Of a stretch of DNA of 64,000 bases, positions 23,301 to 34,785 are shown in pieces. The notes beneath the pieces were generated by a model, which saw only the letters and a list, made by a program, of their open reading frames with translations, had not been told where the DNA came from and did no database searches. The stretch is from Syngnathus acus (lineage: Eukaryota > Chordata > Actinopteri > Syngnathiformes > Syngnathidae): the NCBI RefSeq assembly GCF_901709675.1, contig NC_051095.1:16103956-16167955 (forward strand), written 5' to 3'. Each line of letters starts with the position of its first letter. The first letter of the stretch is position 1. Both the position numbers and the translations under genes were made by a program.

Positions 23301-24795
23301 CTTGGATGCGCCTGGACGACGCCGGGACCGCCTTGCATGAGCCTTGGAGGCGCCTTGGATGCGCCTTGAATGCGCTTTGGATGCGCCTAGACGACGCCGG
23401 GACCGCCTTGGATGCGCCTTGGATGTGCTTTGGATGCGCCTTGGATGTGCCTTGGATGCGCCTGGATGACGCCGGGACCGCCTTGGATGCGCCTGGTTGA
23501 CGTCGGGACTGCCTTGGATAAGCCTGGACGACGCCTGTACCGCCTTGGATGCGCCTGGACGATGGCAGGACCGCCTTGGATGCGCCTTGGATGCTCCGGG
23601 ACGACGCCAGGACCGCCTTGGATGCGCTGGACGACGCCGGGACCGATGCGCTTGGATGTTGGAACCGCCTTTTTTGTGCCTGGACGACGCCAGGACCACC
23701 TTGTAGGCGCCTTGGATGGGCCTTGGATGCACCTGGACGACGCCGGGAAAACCTTGGATGCGCCTGGACGACTCCGGGACCGCCTTGGATGCGCCTGGTT
23801 GACGCAGGGACTGCCTTGGATGCGCCTGGACGACGCTGGGACCGTCTTGAATGCGCCTTGGATGCACCTTGGATGCGCCTTGCAAGCTCCGAGACGACGC
23901 CGGGACCGCCTTGGATGCGCCTGGATGTTGCCGGGACCGCCTTGCATGCGCCTGGATGCTGGGACCGCTTATGCCTGGATGACGCCGGGACAACCTTGGA
24001 TGCGCCTTGGATGCGCCTGGACGACGCCGGGATTGCCTTGGATGCGCCTTGGATGCGCCTTGGATGCGCCTTGGATGCGCCTTGGATGCGCCTTGGATGC
24101 GCCTGGACGACGCCAGGACCACCTTGGATGTGCCTGGACGACGCCGGGACAGGCCTTGGATGCACCTTGCATGCGCCTTGGATGTGCCACGGATGTGCCT
24201 TGGATGCGCTTTGGATGCGCATGGGTGGCACCGGGACAACGCCGGGACCGCCTTGGATGCGTCGGACGACGCCGAGACCACCTTGCATGCGCCTAGATGC
24301 TGGAACCGCCTTGTTTGCGCCTGGACGACACTGTGACCGCCTTGGATTTGCCTGGACGCTGGGACCACCTTGTTTGTGCCTGGACGATGCCAGGACTGCC
24401 TTGGATGTGCCTTGGGTGCGCCTGGACAACGCCAGCGCCACCTTTGATGCGCCTGGACGACGCCGGGACCGCCTTGGAATCGCCTGGACGACGCCGGGAC
24501 CGCCTTGGATGTGCCTTGGATGGGCCTTGGATGGGCCTTGGATGCACCCGGATGTGCATTGGATGCACCTTTGATGTGCCTGGACGACGTTGGGACTGGC
24601 TTGGCTGCGCCTGGACGACTCCGGGCCTGCCTTGGATGCGCCTGGTTGATGTCGGGACTGCCTTGGTTGCGCCTGGACGATGCCGGGACCGCCTTGGATG
24701 CACCTGGATGACGCTGGGACGCGCCTTGGATGCGCCTTGGATGCGCCTTGGATGCGCCAGGACCGCCTTGGATGCACCTGGACAACAGCAGGACC

Positions 24796-24923
24796 AATGA
24801 TCCCTCTAAGCTGCGCGCGTGCGCAATCGCGCACTGCCCGCACATTCTCAGCGCACAAGAAAATCTATCCAGCGCATAAACAACATCCCACATCACCCCC
24901 CCCCCTAACCCTAACCCTAATGC
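24796..24923. mobile_element. 128-bp foreign fragment inside the minisatellite
   Basis: Minisatellite sequence stops at 24795 and resumes at 24924. The intervening DNA (AATGATCCCTCTAAGCTGCG, then CGCGCACTGCCC, then an A-rich stretch, then eight C and CTAACCCTAACCCTAATGC) is unlike the array. The CCCTCTAAGCTGCGCGCGTG start resembles the end of a dispersed fish DNA-transposon repeat, so I read it as a transposon fragment. It includes two telomere-like CCCTAA units. Confidence 0.6.
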
Positions 24924-27900
24924 ACCGCCTTGGATGCACCTGGACGACGCTGTGACCGCCTTGGATGCGCCTAGACGACGCAGGGACTGACTTGGATGTG
25001 CCTTGGGTGCGCCTGGCCCACGCCAGGACCACCTTGGATGCGCCTGGACGACGCCGGGACCGCCGAGGATGCGACTTGGATGCGCCTTGGATGCACCCGG
25101 ATGTGCATTGGATGCGCCTGGACCACGCTGGGACTGACTTGGATGCGCCTGGACGAATCCGGGCCTGCCTTGGATGCACCTGGTTGGTGTCGGGACTGCC
25201 TTGGTTGCACCTGGACGACGCTGGGACCGCCTTGGATGCACCTGGACGACGCAGGGACCGCCTTGGATGTGCTTTGGATGCGCCTTGGATGCACCAGGAC
25301 TGCCTTGGATGCGCCTGGACAACAGCAGGACCGACTAGGATGCGCCTGGATGACACCGGGACCGCCTTGGATGTGCCTTGGATGCTCTTGGACGCCGCCA
25401 GGAGCGCCTTGAATGTGCCTGGATGACGCCGGGACTGCCTTGGATGCACCTGGACAATGCCGGGACCGCCTTGGATGCGCCTGGACGACGCCGGGACTGC
25501 CTTGGATGCGCCTTGGATGCGCCTGGACGACGCCGGGATCACCTTTGATGTGTCTGGTAGACCCCGGGACTGACTTGGATGAACCTGGACGACGCTTGGA
25601 CCGTCTTGGATGCGCCTTGGATGCGCCTTGGATGCGCCTTGGATGCACCTTGGATGCGCCTTGGATGCTCCTAGGATGCTCCTGGACGACGCCGGGACTG
25701 CCTTGCATGCACCTGGACGCTGGGATCGCCTTGTTAGCGCCTGGACGACGCCGGGACCGCCTTGGATGTGCTTTGGATGCACCTGGACGACGCCGGGACC
25801 GCCTTGGATGCGCCTGGAGGACGCTGGGACTCCGTTGGATGCGCCTTGGATGCGACTCGGATGCAACTGGACGACGCCGGACCGCCTTGGACTTGCCTGG
25901 ACGCTGGGACTGCCTTGTTTATGCCTGGAGGACGCCGGGACCACCTTGGATGCGCCTTGGATGCGCCTGGACGACGCCGGGACTGCCTTGACTGCGCCTT
26001 GGATGTGCCTTGGATGCGCCTTGTTTGCGCCTTGGATGCTCCTGGACGACGCCGGGACCGCCTTGGGTGCGCCAGACGACGCCGGGACCGCCTTGCATGC
26101 GCCTGAATGCCGGAACCGTTTTGTTAGCGCCTGGACGACGCCGGGGCCACCTCATGTGCGCCTTGGATGCACCTGGACAATGCCGGGACCGCCTCAGGTG
26201 CGCCTGGACGACACCGGGACTGCCTTGGATGCGCCTTGGATGCACCTTGGGTGCGCTTTGGATGCGCCTGGACGATGCCAGGACCATCTTGAATGTGCCT
26301 GGATGACGCCGGGACCACCTTCTATGCGCCTTGGATGCGCCTGGACAACGCTGGGACTGCCTTGGACGCACCTTAAATGCGCCTTGGACACGCCTTGGAT
26401 GCGCCTTGGATGCTTCTGGACGACGCCGGGACCGCCTTGGATCTATGGGTGCGCGTCGAATGTGCCTCGGATGCTTCTGGACGACGCCGGGACCGCCTTG
26501 AATGCGCCTGGACGCTGGAACTGCCTTGTTTGCGCCTGGATGACGCTGGGACCGCCTTGGATGCGACTATAATGCACCTGGACGACGCCGGGACCCCCTT
26601 TGATGCGCCTGGACGACCCCGGTACTGCATTGGTTGCGCCTTGGATGCGCTTTCAATGCGCCTGCACAACGCCAGGACCACCTTGGATGCGCCTGGACGG
26701 CGCAGGGACTGCCTTGGATTCGCTTTGGATGCACCTGGACGACGCCGGGCCTCCCTTGGATGCGCCTGGATGATGCCTGAACCGCCTTGGATGCGCCTGG
26801 TTGACGCCAGGACTACCTTGGATGCGCCTGGACCGCTGTGGATGTGCCTGGACGACGTTGGGACCGCCTTAGATGCTCCTGGACGACGCCGGGACCGCCT
26901 TGGATACGCCTGAATGACGCCGGGACCGCCTTGCTTGCGCCTGGATGTTGGGACCGCCTTGTTTGCGCCTGGACGATGCCGGGACTGCCTTGGAGGCGCT
27001 TTGGATGCACTTGGACAACGCTGGGACCGCCCTAGGTGTGCCTGGACAACGCCGGGACTGCATTGGTTGCGCCTTGAATGCGCTTAGGGTGTGCCTGCAC
27101 AACGCCAGGACCACCTTGGATGTGCCTGAACGAAGCAGGGACCGCCTTGGATGCGACTTGGATGTGCCTGGAGACGCCGTGACTGCCTTGGATGCGCCTT
27201 GAATTCCCTTTGGATGCGCCTGCACGATGTCAGGACCACTTTGGATGTGCATGGACGACGCTGGGACCACCTTAGATGCGCCTTGGATGCGCCTGGATGA
27301 CGCCGGGACCGCCTTTGATGGGCCTTGAATGCGCCTTGTTTGCGCCTGGACGATGCCGGGACCTCCATGGAGGAACCTTGTATGAACCTGGATGACGCCG
27401 GGACCGCCTTGGATTTGCCTGGACGCTGGGACCGCCTTGTTTGTGCCTGGACAACACCGGGATTGCCTTGGATGCGCCTTGGATGCACCTGGACGGATGC
27501 GCCTTGGATGTAATTTGGATGTGCCTGGACGACGCCGGGACCGCCTTCGATGCACCTGGACAATGCCGGGACCGCCTTGGATGGGCCTTGCATTCGCCTT
27601 GCATTCGCCTTGGATGCGCCTGGATGACGCTGGGACCGCCTTGGATGGGCCTGGAGGACACCGGGACCACCTTGGATGCGCCTGGTTGGCGACACGACTG
27701 CCTTAAATGCGCCTGGACCACCTTGGATGCGCCTTGGATGCGCCTTGGATGCGCCTTGGATGCGCCTTGGATGCGCCTTGGATGCTCCTGGACAACGGCG
27801 GGACCGCCTTGGATGCTCCAGGACGCCTGGATGATGCCATGACCGCCTTGCACGAGCCTGGACGCTGGGATCTTCTTGTTTGGGCCTGGACGACGGCGGG

Positions 27901-28580
27901 ACCGCCTTGGATGCGCCTGGATGACACCGGGACTGACTTGGATGCGCCTGGACGATGCTGGGACCGCCTTGGATGTGCCTTGGATGTGCCTTGGTGGTGC
28001 CTTGGCTGTGCTTTGGATGAGCATGGACGGAAGCCGGGGCCGTGTTGGATGCGCCTGGACGACGCTGGGACCGCCTTGGATGCGCCTGGATGACGCCGGG
28101 CCTGCCTTGGATGTGCCTCGGATGCGCCTTCGGTCCGCCTTGGATACGCCTGACGGCGCCCTGACCGCCTTGGGTGCGCCTGGACGATGCCGGGACTGCC
28201 TTGGATGCGCCTTGAATGCTCTTGGACGACGCCGGGACTACTTTGGATGTGCCTGGACCACGCTGAACCACCATGAATGCGCCTGGAAAATGCCACGACA
28301 GCCTTGGGTGCGCGTGGATGGCGCTGGAACTTTCTTGGATGCGCTGGGACCGCCCTGGATTCGCCTTAAATGCGTCTGGACGACGGCAGGACCGCCTTTG
28401 ATGCTCCTTGGATGCGCCTAGGATGCGCCTGGACAACGCCGGGACCACCTTGGATGCGCCCTGGATGCGCCTTGAATGCGCCTTGAATGCGCTGTGGATG
28501 TGCCTGGACAATGCCGGGACTGCTTTGGGTGCGCCTCGACGACGCCGGGGCCGCATTAGTTGCGCCTGGACAATGTTGGT

Positions 28581-31358
28581 ACCTCCGTGAGTTGTCACAA
28601 TACCGTGGTGGAGGGGTTGTGTGTCCCAATGATCCTAGGAGCCATGTTGTCTGGGGCTTCATGCCCCTGGTAGGGTCACCCATGGCAAAAGGGTCCTAGG
28701 TGAGGGGCCACACAAAGCACGGCTCAAAAAACCCCGTATGATGAGAAATATATATGGACTCAGATTTCCCTCGCCGGGACGCGCGTCACCGGGCCCCCCC
28801 TGGAGCCAGGCCTTGAGGTGGGGCTCGAAGGTGAGCGTCTGGTGGCCGGGCCTTCGTCCATGGGGCCCGGCCGGGCACAGCCCGAAAAGGAAACGTGGGT
28901 CCCCCTTCCCATGGGCTCACCACCTGTGGGAGGGGCCAAAGGGGTTGGGTGCAATGTAAGCTGGGCGGCAGCCTTGGCAGTCTGATCCCCGGCTGCAGAA
29001 GCTGGCTCTTGGGACATGGAATGTCACCTCTCTGGCTTGAAAGGAGCCCGAGCTGGTGTGCGAGGCAGAAAAGGTCCGACTACACGTGGTCAGACTTGTC
29101 TCCACACACAGTTTGGGTTCCAGTGCAAACCCCCTCGAGAGGGACTGGACTCTCTTCCACTCTGGAGTTGTCCACGGTGAGAGGCGTCGAGCAGGGGTGG
29201 GTAGACTTATTGCCCCCCAGCTGGGCGCCTGCACATTGGGGCTCACCCCGGTGAACGATAGGGTAGCCTCCTTCCGCCTTCGGGTGGGGGATGGGTCCTG
29301 ACTGGTGTTTGTGTCTATGCACCAAACAGCAGCTCAGCGTACCCACCCTTTTTTGAATTCCTTGGAAGAAGTGCTGGAGAGCGCTCCTTCTGGGGACTCC
29401 ATCGTTCTACTGGGTGACTTCAATGTTCCTGTGGGCAATGACAGTGAAACCTGGAAGGGCGTGATTGAGAGGAACGGCCTCCCCGATTTGAACCCAAGTG
29501 CTGTTATATTATTGGACTTTTGTGCTCGACACGGATTGTCAATTATGAACACCATGTTCAAACAAGAGTGTCCATGTGTGCACTTGGCACCAGGACACCC
29601 TAGGCCGCAGATCGATGATCGACTTTGTAGTGGTGTCATCAGATTTGCGGTCGCATGTTTTGGACACTCGGGTGAAGAGAGGGGCGGAGCTGTCAACTGA
29701 TCACCACCTAGTGGTGGGTTGGCTCCGATGGTGGGTAAAGATGCCGATCCGACCTGGCAGGCCCAAATGTACTGTGAGGGTCTGCAGGGAACGTATGGCA
29801 GGATCCCCTGTCAAGCTGAAGGAGTCCTATCGGGCCGTTTTGGCCTGCGGGACTCCGGAGGCAGCCGACAGGTACTGGATGGCTTTGGCGGTTGCTGAGG
29901 CAAAAACCCGGGCGTGGGAGGAGTTTGGCAAGGCCAAGGAGAACGACATGGCTTTGAGGAAATTCTGGTCCACGATCCGGTGTCTCAGGAAGGGGAAGCA
30001 GTCCGCCGTCAAGACTGTTTACATTGGAGATGGCGCGCTGCTGCCCTTGACTCGGGACGTCGTGAGTCGGTGGGGAGAATAATTTGAAGACCTCTTCAAT
30101 TTCACCGACACACCTTCCATTGTTGAAGCAGGGCCTGGAGACTTTGAGGCGGACTCTCCAATCTCTGAGGTCGAAGTCACTGAGGTAGTTGAAAAACTCC
30201 TCGGGGGCAAGGCCCCAGGGGTGGATGAGATCTGCCCAGAGTTTTTAAATGCTCTGGATGTTGTGGGGCTGTCATGGCTGACACGCCTCTGCAACATTGC
30301 GTGGACATCGGGGACGGTGCCTCTGGATTGGCAGACTGGGGTGGTGATTCTCCTCTTTAAGGGGAACCGGAGGGTGTGTTCCAATTACAGGGGAATCACA
30401 CTCCTCAGCCTCCCTGGTAAGGTCTATTCAGGGGTGCTGGAGAGGAGGGTCCGTCGGGAGGTCGAACTTCGGATTCAGGAGGAGCAGTGTGGCTTTCGTG
30501 TTCTGGCTGTGGAACAGTGGACCAGCTCTACACGCTCGGCAAGATCCTCGAGGGGGCATGGGAGTTTGCTCAACCAGTCCACATGTGTTTTGTGGACTTG
30601 GAGAAGGCGTTTGACTGTGTCCCTCAGGAGGTTCTTTGGAGGGTGCTTCGGGAGTACGGGTTGCCGAGCCAACTGATAAGGGCGGTTCGGTCCCTGTATC
30701 ACCGATGCCAGAGTTTGGTCTGCATTTCCGGCAGTAAGTCGGATTCGTTCCCAGCGAGGGTTGGACTCCGCCAAGGCTGCCCTTCTTCACCGATTCTGTT
30801 CCTAACTTTTATGGACAGAATTTTTAGGCGCAGCCAAGGCGTTCAGGGTGTCCGGTTTGGGGACCTCAGCATTGCTTCTCTGCTTTTTGCAGACGATGTG
30901 GTGCTGGTGGCTTCTTCAAGCAGTGATCTCCAGCTCTCACTGGAGCAGTTTGCAGCCAAGCAGTCAGGATGAGGGTCAGCACCTCCATATTCGAGTCCAT
31001 GCTCATCGGTCGGAAAAGGGTGGAATGCCCTCTCCGGATCAGGGATGAGAGCCTGCCCCAAGTGGAGGAGTTGAAGTATCTTGGGTTCTTGTGAGGGCAG
31101 GATGGAGCGTGAGATCGACAGGCGGATCAAAGCAGCATCAGCAGTAATGCGGACTCTGTACCGGTCCGTCGTGGTGAAGAGAGAGCTGAGCCAAAAGGCA
31201 AAGCGCTCAATTTACCAGTCAATCTACGCTCACTGGGGAGGTGTTCCGGCAATGTCCCACCAGTAAGAGACCCCGTGGATGACCCAGGATGCGCTGGAGA
31301 GACTGTGTCTCTCAGCTGGCCTGGGAACACCTTGGGATCCCCCGGAATGAATGAATGA
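28581..31358 (+). mobile_element. LINE (APE-type non-LTR retrotransposon), first part, degenerate
   Basis: The element starts with the 5' region GAGTTGTCACAATACCGTGG and a GC-rich stretch. A broken endonuclease follows: LALGTWNVTSL, a stop, then HSGVVHGERRRAGVG, VLLGDFN (near 29404), [11 protein letters not shown] and [10 protein letters not shown] linker is next (near 29790-29950), then the reverse transcriptase: GGKAPGVDEICPEFLNALD, LPLDWQTGVV-like, NYRGITLLSLPGKVYSGVLE, MCFVDLEKAFDCVPQEVLWR, GLRQGCPSSPILF and the catalytic FADDVVL (near 30886). Several frameshifts and stops separate these pieces. Internal deletions are visible: between the endonuclease end (CRERMAGSPVK) and the RT linker, and in the C-terminal part after SIYQSIYAHW. 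It is inserted in the minisatellite. The clade is not assigned. Confidence 0.9.
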
Positions 31359-33361
31359 ACCCTTTTTTGAATTCCTTGGAAGAAGTGCTGGAGAGCGCTC
31401 CTTCTAGGGACTCCATCGGTCTACTGGGTGACTTTAATGCTCATGTGGGCAATGACAGTGAGACCTGGAAGGGCGTGATTGAGAGGAACGGCCTCCCCGA
31501 TTTGAACCCGAGTGGTGTTATATTATTGGACTTCTGTGCTCGACACGGATTCTCAATTATGAACACCATGTTCGAACATAAGGGTGTCCATGTGTGCACT
31601 TGGCACCAGGACACCCTAGGCCGCAGATCAATGATCAACTTTGTAGTGGTGTCATCGGATTTGCGGCCGCATGTTTTGGACACTCGGGTGAAGAGAGGGG
31701 CGGAGCTGTCAACTGATCACCACCTAGTGGTGGGTTGGCTCCGATGGTGGGTAAAGATGCCGGTCCGACCTGGCAGGCCCAAATGTACTGTGAGGGTCTG
31801 CAGGGAACGTCTGGCAGAATCCCCTGTCAAGCTGAAAAAGGAGTCCTATCGGGCCGTTTTGGCATGCGGGACTCCGGAGCCAGCCGAAAGGTACTGGATG
31901 GCTGTAGATGTGGATGGCTTCAGCGGTTGCTGAGGCAAAAACCCGGGCGTGGGAGGAGTTTGGCAAGGCCAAGGAGAACGACATGGCTTTGAGGAAATTC
32001 TGGTCCACCATCCGGCGTCTCAGGAAGGGGAAGCAGTGCGCCGTCAACACTGTTTACAGTGGAGATGGCGCGCTGCTGCCCTCGACTCGGGACGTCGTGA
32101 GTCGGTGGGGAGAATACTTTGAAGACCTCTTCAATTTCACCGACACGCCTTCCATTGTTGAAGCAGGGCCTGGAGACTTTGAGGCGGACTCTCCAATCTC
32201 TGAGGTCGAAGTCACTGAGGTAGTTGAAAAACTCCTCGGGGGCAAGGCCCCAGGGGTGGATGAGATCTGCCCAGAGTTTTTAAATGCTCTGGATGTTGTG
32301 GGGCTGTCATGGCTGATACGCCTCTGCAACATTGCGTGGACATCGGGGACGGTGCCTCTGGATTGGCAGACTGGGGTGGTGATTCTCCTCTTTAAGAAGG
32401 GGAACCGGAGGGTGTGTTCCAATTACAGGGGAATCACAACTCCTCAGCCTCCCTGGTAAGGTCTATTCAGGGGTGCTGGAGAGGAGGGTCCGTCGGGAGG
32501 TCGAACTTCGGATTCAGGAGGAGCAGTGTGGCTTTCGTGTTCTGGCTGTGGAACAGTGGACCAGCTCTACACGCTCGGCAAGATCCTCGAGGGGCATGGG
32601 AGTTTGCTCAACCAGTCCACATGTGTTTTGTGGACTTGGAGAAGGCGTTTGACTGTGTCCCTCAGGAGGTTCTTTGGAGGGTGCTTCGGGAGCCTTCTTC
32701 ACCGATTCTGTTCCTAACTTTTATGGACAGAATTTTTAGGCGCAGCCAAGGCGTTGAGGGTGTCCGGTTTGGGGACCTCAGCATTGCTTCTCTGCTTTTG
32801 CAGAGGATGTGGTGCTGGTGGCTTCTTCAAGCAGTGATCTCCAGCTCTCACTGGAGCAGTTCGCAGCCAAGCGGTCAGGATGAGGGTCAGCACCTCCATA
32901 TTCAAGTCCATGCTCATCGGTCGGAAAAGGGTGGAATGCCCTCTCCGGATCAGGTATAAGATCCTGCCCCAAGTGGAGGAGTTGAAGTATCTTTGGTTCT
33001 TGTGAGGGCAGGATGGAGCGTGAGATTGACAGGCGTATCAAAGCAGCATCAGCAGTAATGCGGACTCTGTACCGGTCCGTCGTGGTGAAGAGAGAGCTGA
33101 GCCAAAAGGCGAAGTTCTCAATTTACCAGTCAATCTACGCTCCCTGGGGAGGTGTTCCGGGAATGTCCCACCAGTAAGAGACCCCGTGGATGACCCAGGA
33201 TGCGCTGGAGAGACTGTGTCTCTCAGCTGGCCTGGGAAAACCTTGGGATCCCCCGGGATGAATGAATGAAGTGGCTGTGGAGAGGGAAGTCTGGGAGTCC
33301 CTCCTAAAGCTGCTGCCCCCGCAACCCGACTCTGGATAAGTGGAAGAAGATGATGAAGATG
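31359..33361 (+). mobile_element. LINE, second part: tandem duplicate of 29346-31358 plus the 3' end
   Basis: From CCCTTTTTTGAATTCCTTGG this repeats the sequence at 29346 onward, closely matched. It contains [12 protein letters not shown]-like endonuclease (near 31424), [11 protein letters not shown]-like [24 protein letters not shown] and CFVDLEKAFDCVPQEVLW. It shares the same internal deletions as the first part. A private 126-bp in-frame deletion removes what corresponds to 30655-30780, and a 1-base loss breaks the FADD motif (CTGCTTTTGCAGAGGATG). Unlike the first part, it keeps the 3' end (GTGGCTGTGGAGAGGGAAG, then GAAGATGATGAAGATG) before minisatellite resumes at 33362. Confidence 0.9.
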
Positions 33362-34066
33362 TCGGGACCGCCTTGGATGCGCCTGGATGACGTTTGGAGC
33401 GCCTTGGATGTGCCAGGACCACCTTGGATGCGCCTGGACGACGTCGGGACTGCCTTGGATGCGCCTGGGCGACGCCGGGGCCGCCTTGGTTGCGCCTGGA
33501 TGATGCCGGTGCCGCCTTGGATGCGCCTGGAAGACGCCGGGACCGCCTTGGTTGCACCTGGAAGACACCAGGACCGTCTTGGATGCGCCTGGACGATGCC
33601 GGGACCGCCTTGGGTGCGCCTGGACGATGCCAGGATCGCCTTGGATGCGCCTTGGATGCACCTTGAATGTGCCTTGTATGCGCCTGGACGACATCAGGAC
33701 TGCCTTGAATGCGCTTTGAATGTGCCTTGGATGCGCAGGGACGACGCTGGGACCGCCCGTGGTGTACCTCGACAACGCCAGGACCGCCTTGGGTAAGCCT
33801 GGACGACGCCGGGACTGCCTTGCATGCACCGGGGCCGCCTTGGATGTGCCTGGATGACGCTGGGACTGCCTTGGATGCGCTGGGACCGCCTTGGAAGCAC
33901 CTGGACGACGTCAGGACCACCTTGAATGCGCCTGGACGATGCCGGGACCGCCTTGGTTGCACCTGGTAGAGGCCGGAACTGCTTTGGACGCGCCTGGACT
34001 ACACCACAACTGCCTCAAATGCGCCTTGATGACGCCAGGACTTGGATGCGCTTGGACAACGCCAGG

Positions 34067-34068
<2 letters not shown>
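33362..34068. repeat. GC-rich minisatellite, block 3
   Basis: 31-bp units continue after the LINE and are fairly diverged (for example GGACGACGTCGGGACTGCC). The block passes into CCTG-rich DNA at about 34069. It is the continuation of block 2, split by the LINE. Confidence 0.95.
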
Positions 34069-34128
<60 letters not shown>

Positions 34129-34345
34129 TGCCTGCCTGCCTGCCTGCCTGTCTGCCCGCCCTCCTGCCTACCTGTCTACCTGCCTGCCTGCCTACCTGCC
34201 TGCCTTCCTGCCTGCCTGCCTTGGATGTGCCTGCCTCCCTTCCTGCCTGCCTGCCTATGATTCGCCTGCCTGCCTGCCTGCCTGCCTGCCTGCCCGCCCG
34301 CCCGCCCGCCCGCCCGCCTTTGATTTGCCTGCCTGCCCGCCCTCA
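34069..34345. repeat. CCTG-rich microsatellite
   Basis: A long run of CCTGCCTG with CCCGCCCG stretches (near 34294-34317) and a few minisatellite-like words. The Leu-Pro-Ala-Cys reading frames across it are artefacts. Related, shorter CCTG runs sit at the right edge of block 1 (15050-15060). Confidence 0.93.
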
Positions 34346-34459
34346 AGCTGTACACTTAGATGAGACCGCGACCGCCTACCTGCCTTCCTGCCTTCCTGCT
34401 TGGCTTGCTCTTTCATGAAGACGACTGCCTGGCCTGCATCGGGATGAAGTCATGACTGC

Positions 34460-34680
34460 CTGCCTCAGCCATTATGATCTGAAAACTTGATCAGAACAGC
34501 AAACAAGTAAGTCATTATCACTCAAAGGTCACACTTTACAACAAGTATTTTAGCATCTCCCGGATGTTTTAGTTTTGTCTGAGCTTAATGCTAACATACT
34601 ATGCTAAGAAACCTAGATCATTGTTGCAGTCATTATAATTCCAATAAAAAAGAAACATGTTGCAGTAGTCAGAAAAAAGT
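34460..34680. repeat. Truncated AT-rich ~525-bp satellite unit
   Basis: TCAGCCATTATGATCTGA to ATGCTAAGAAACCTAGATCA matches the start of a satellite unit, joined to CCTG-rich edge DNA at almost the same satellite position as at 15281. It breaks off after about 200 bp, marking the right end of the satellite domain. Confidence 0.88.
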
Positions 34681-34707
34681 TGATGCTGATGTGAATTGAT
34701 GCTCATT

Positions 34708-34781
34708 GAGTGTGTATGTGTGTGTGTGCGTGTCTGTGTGCACGTGCGTGTGTGCGCGTGCTTGTGTGTGTGTGCGTGTGT
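34708..34781. repeat. Mixed TG/CG microsatellite
   Basis: An alternating purine-pyrimidine tract (TGTGTGCACGTGCGTGTGTG and similar) with more CG steps than the tract at 2329. It directly abuts the LINE tail at 34786. Confidence 0.9.
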
Positions 34782-34785
34782 CAAA

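Larger units (their letters stand above)
17897..28580. repeat. GC-rich 31-bp/11-bp minisatellite, block 2
   Basis: This is the same unit family as block 1. Its first bases align with block 1 from 9487 onward. Between about 18.4 and 22.3 kb it is a mosaic of repeated long segments. For example, the phrase CCTTCAATACGCCTTGAATG with its flanks occurs near 18400, 19665, 20392, 21505 and 22126, and once in block 1 near 11180. From 22.7 to 28.5 kb the units are more diverged and less obviously duplicated. The longest spurious open frame in the window (minus strand, 22357-24858) lies here. I see no evidence of coding. Confidence 0.96.

Noticed and set aside
22357-24858. 833-residue open frame on the minus strand (and others of 300-740 residues in blocks 1 and 2) as real repeat proteins
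   Set aside because: The repeat consensus is stop-free in all six frames, both strands are open at once, the unit length is not a multiple of three, and variation follows CpG decay and not codon position.
24900-24920. Telomere or chromosome end
   Set aside because: Only two CCCTAA units occur, and minisatellite continues on both sides.
34042-34363. Leu-Pro-Ala-Cys repeat protein
   Set aside because: It is the translation of a CCTG microsatellite in a frame that is open only because the repeat lacks stops.
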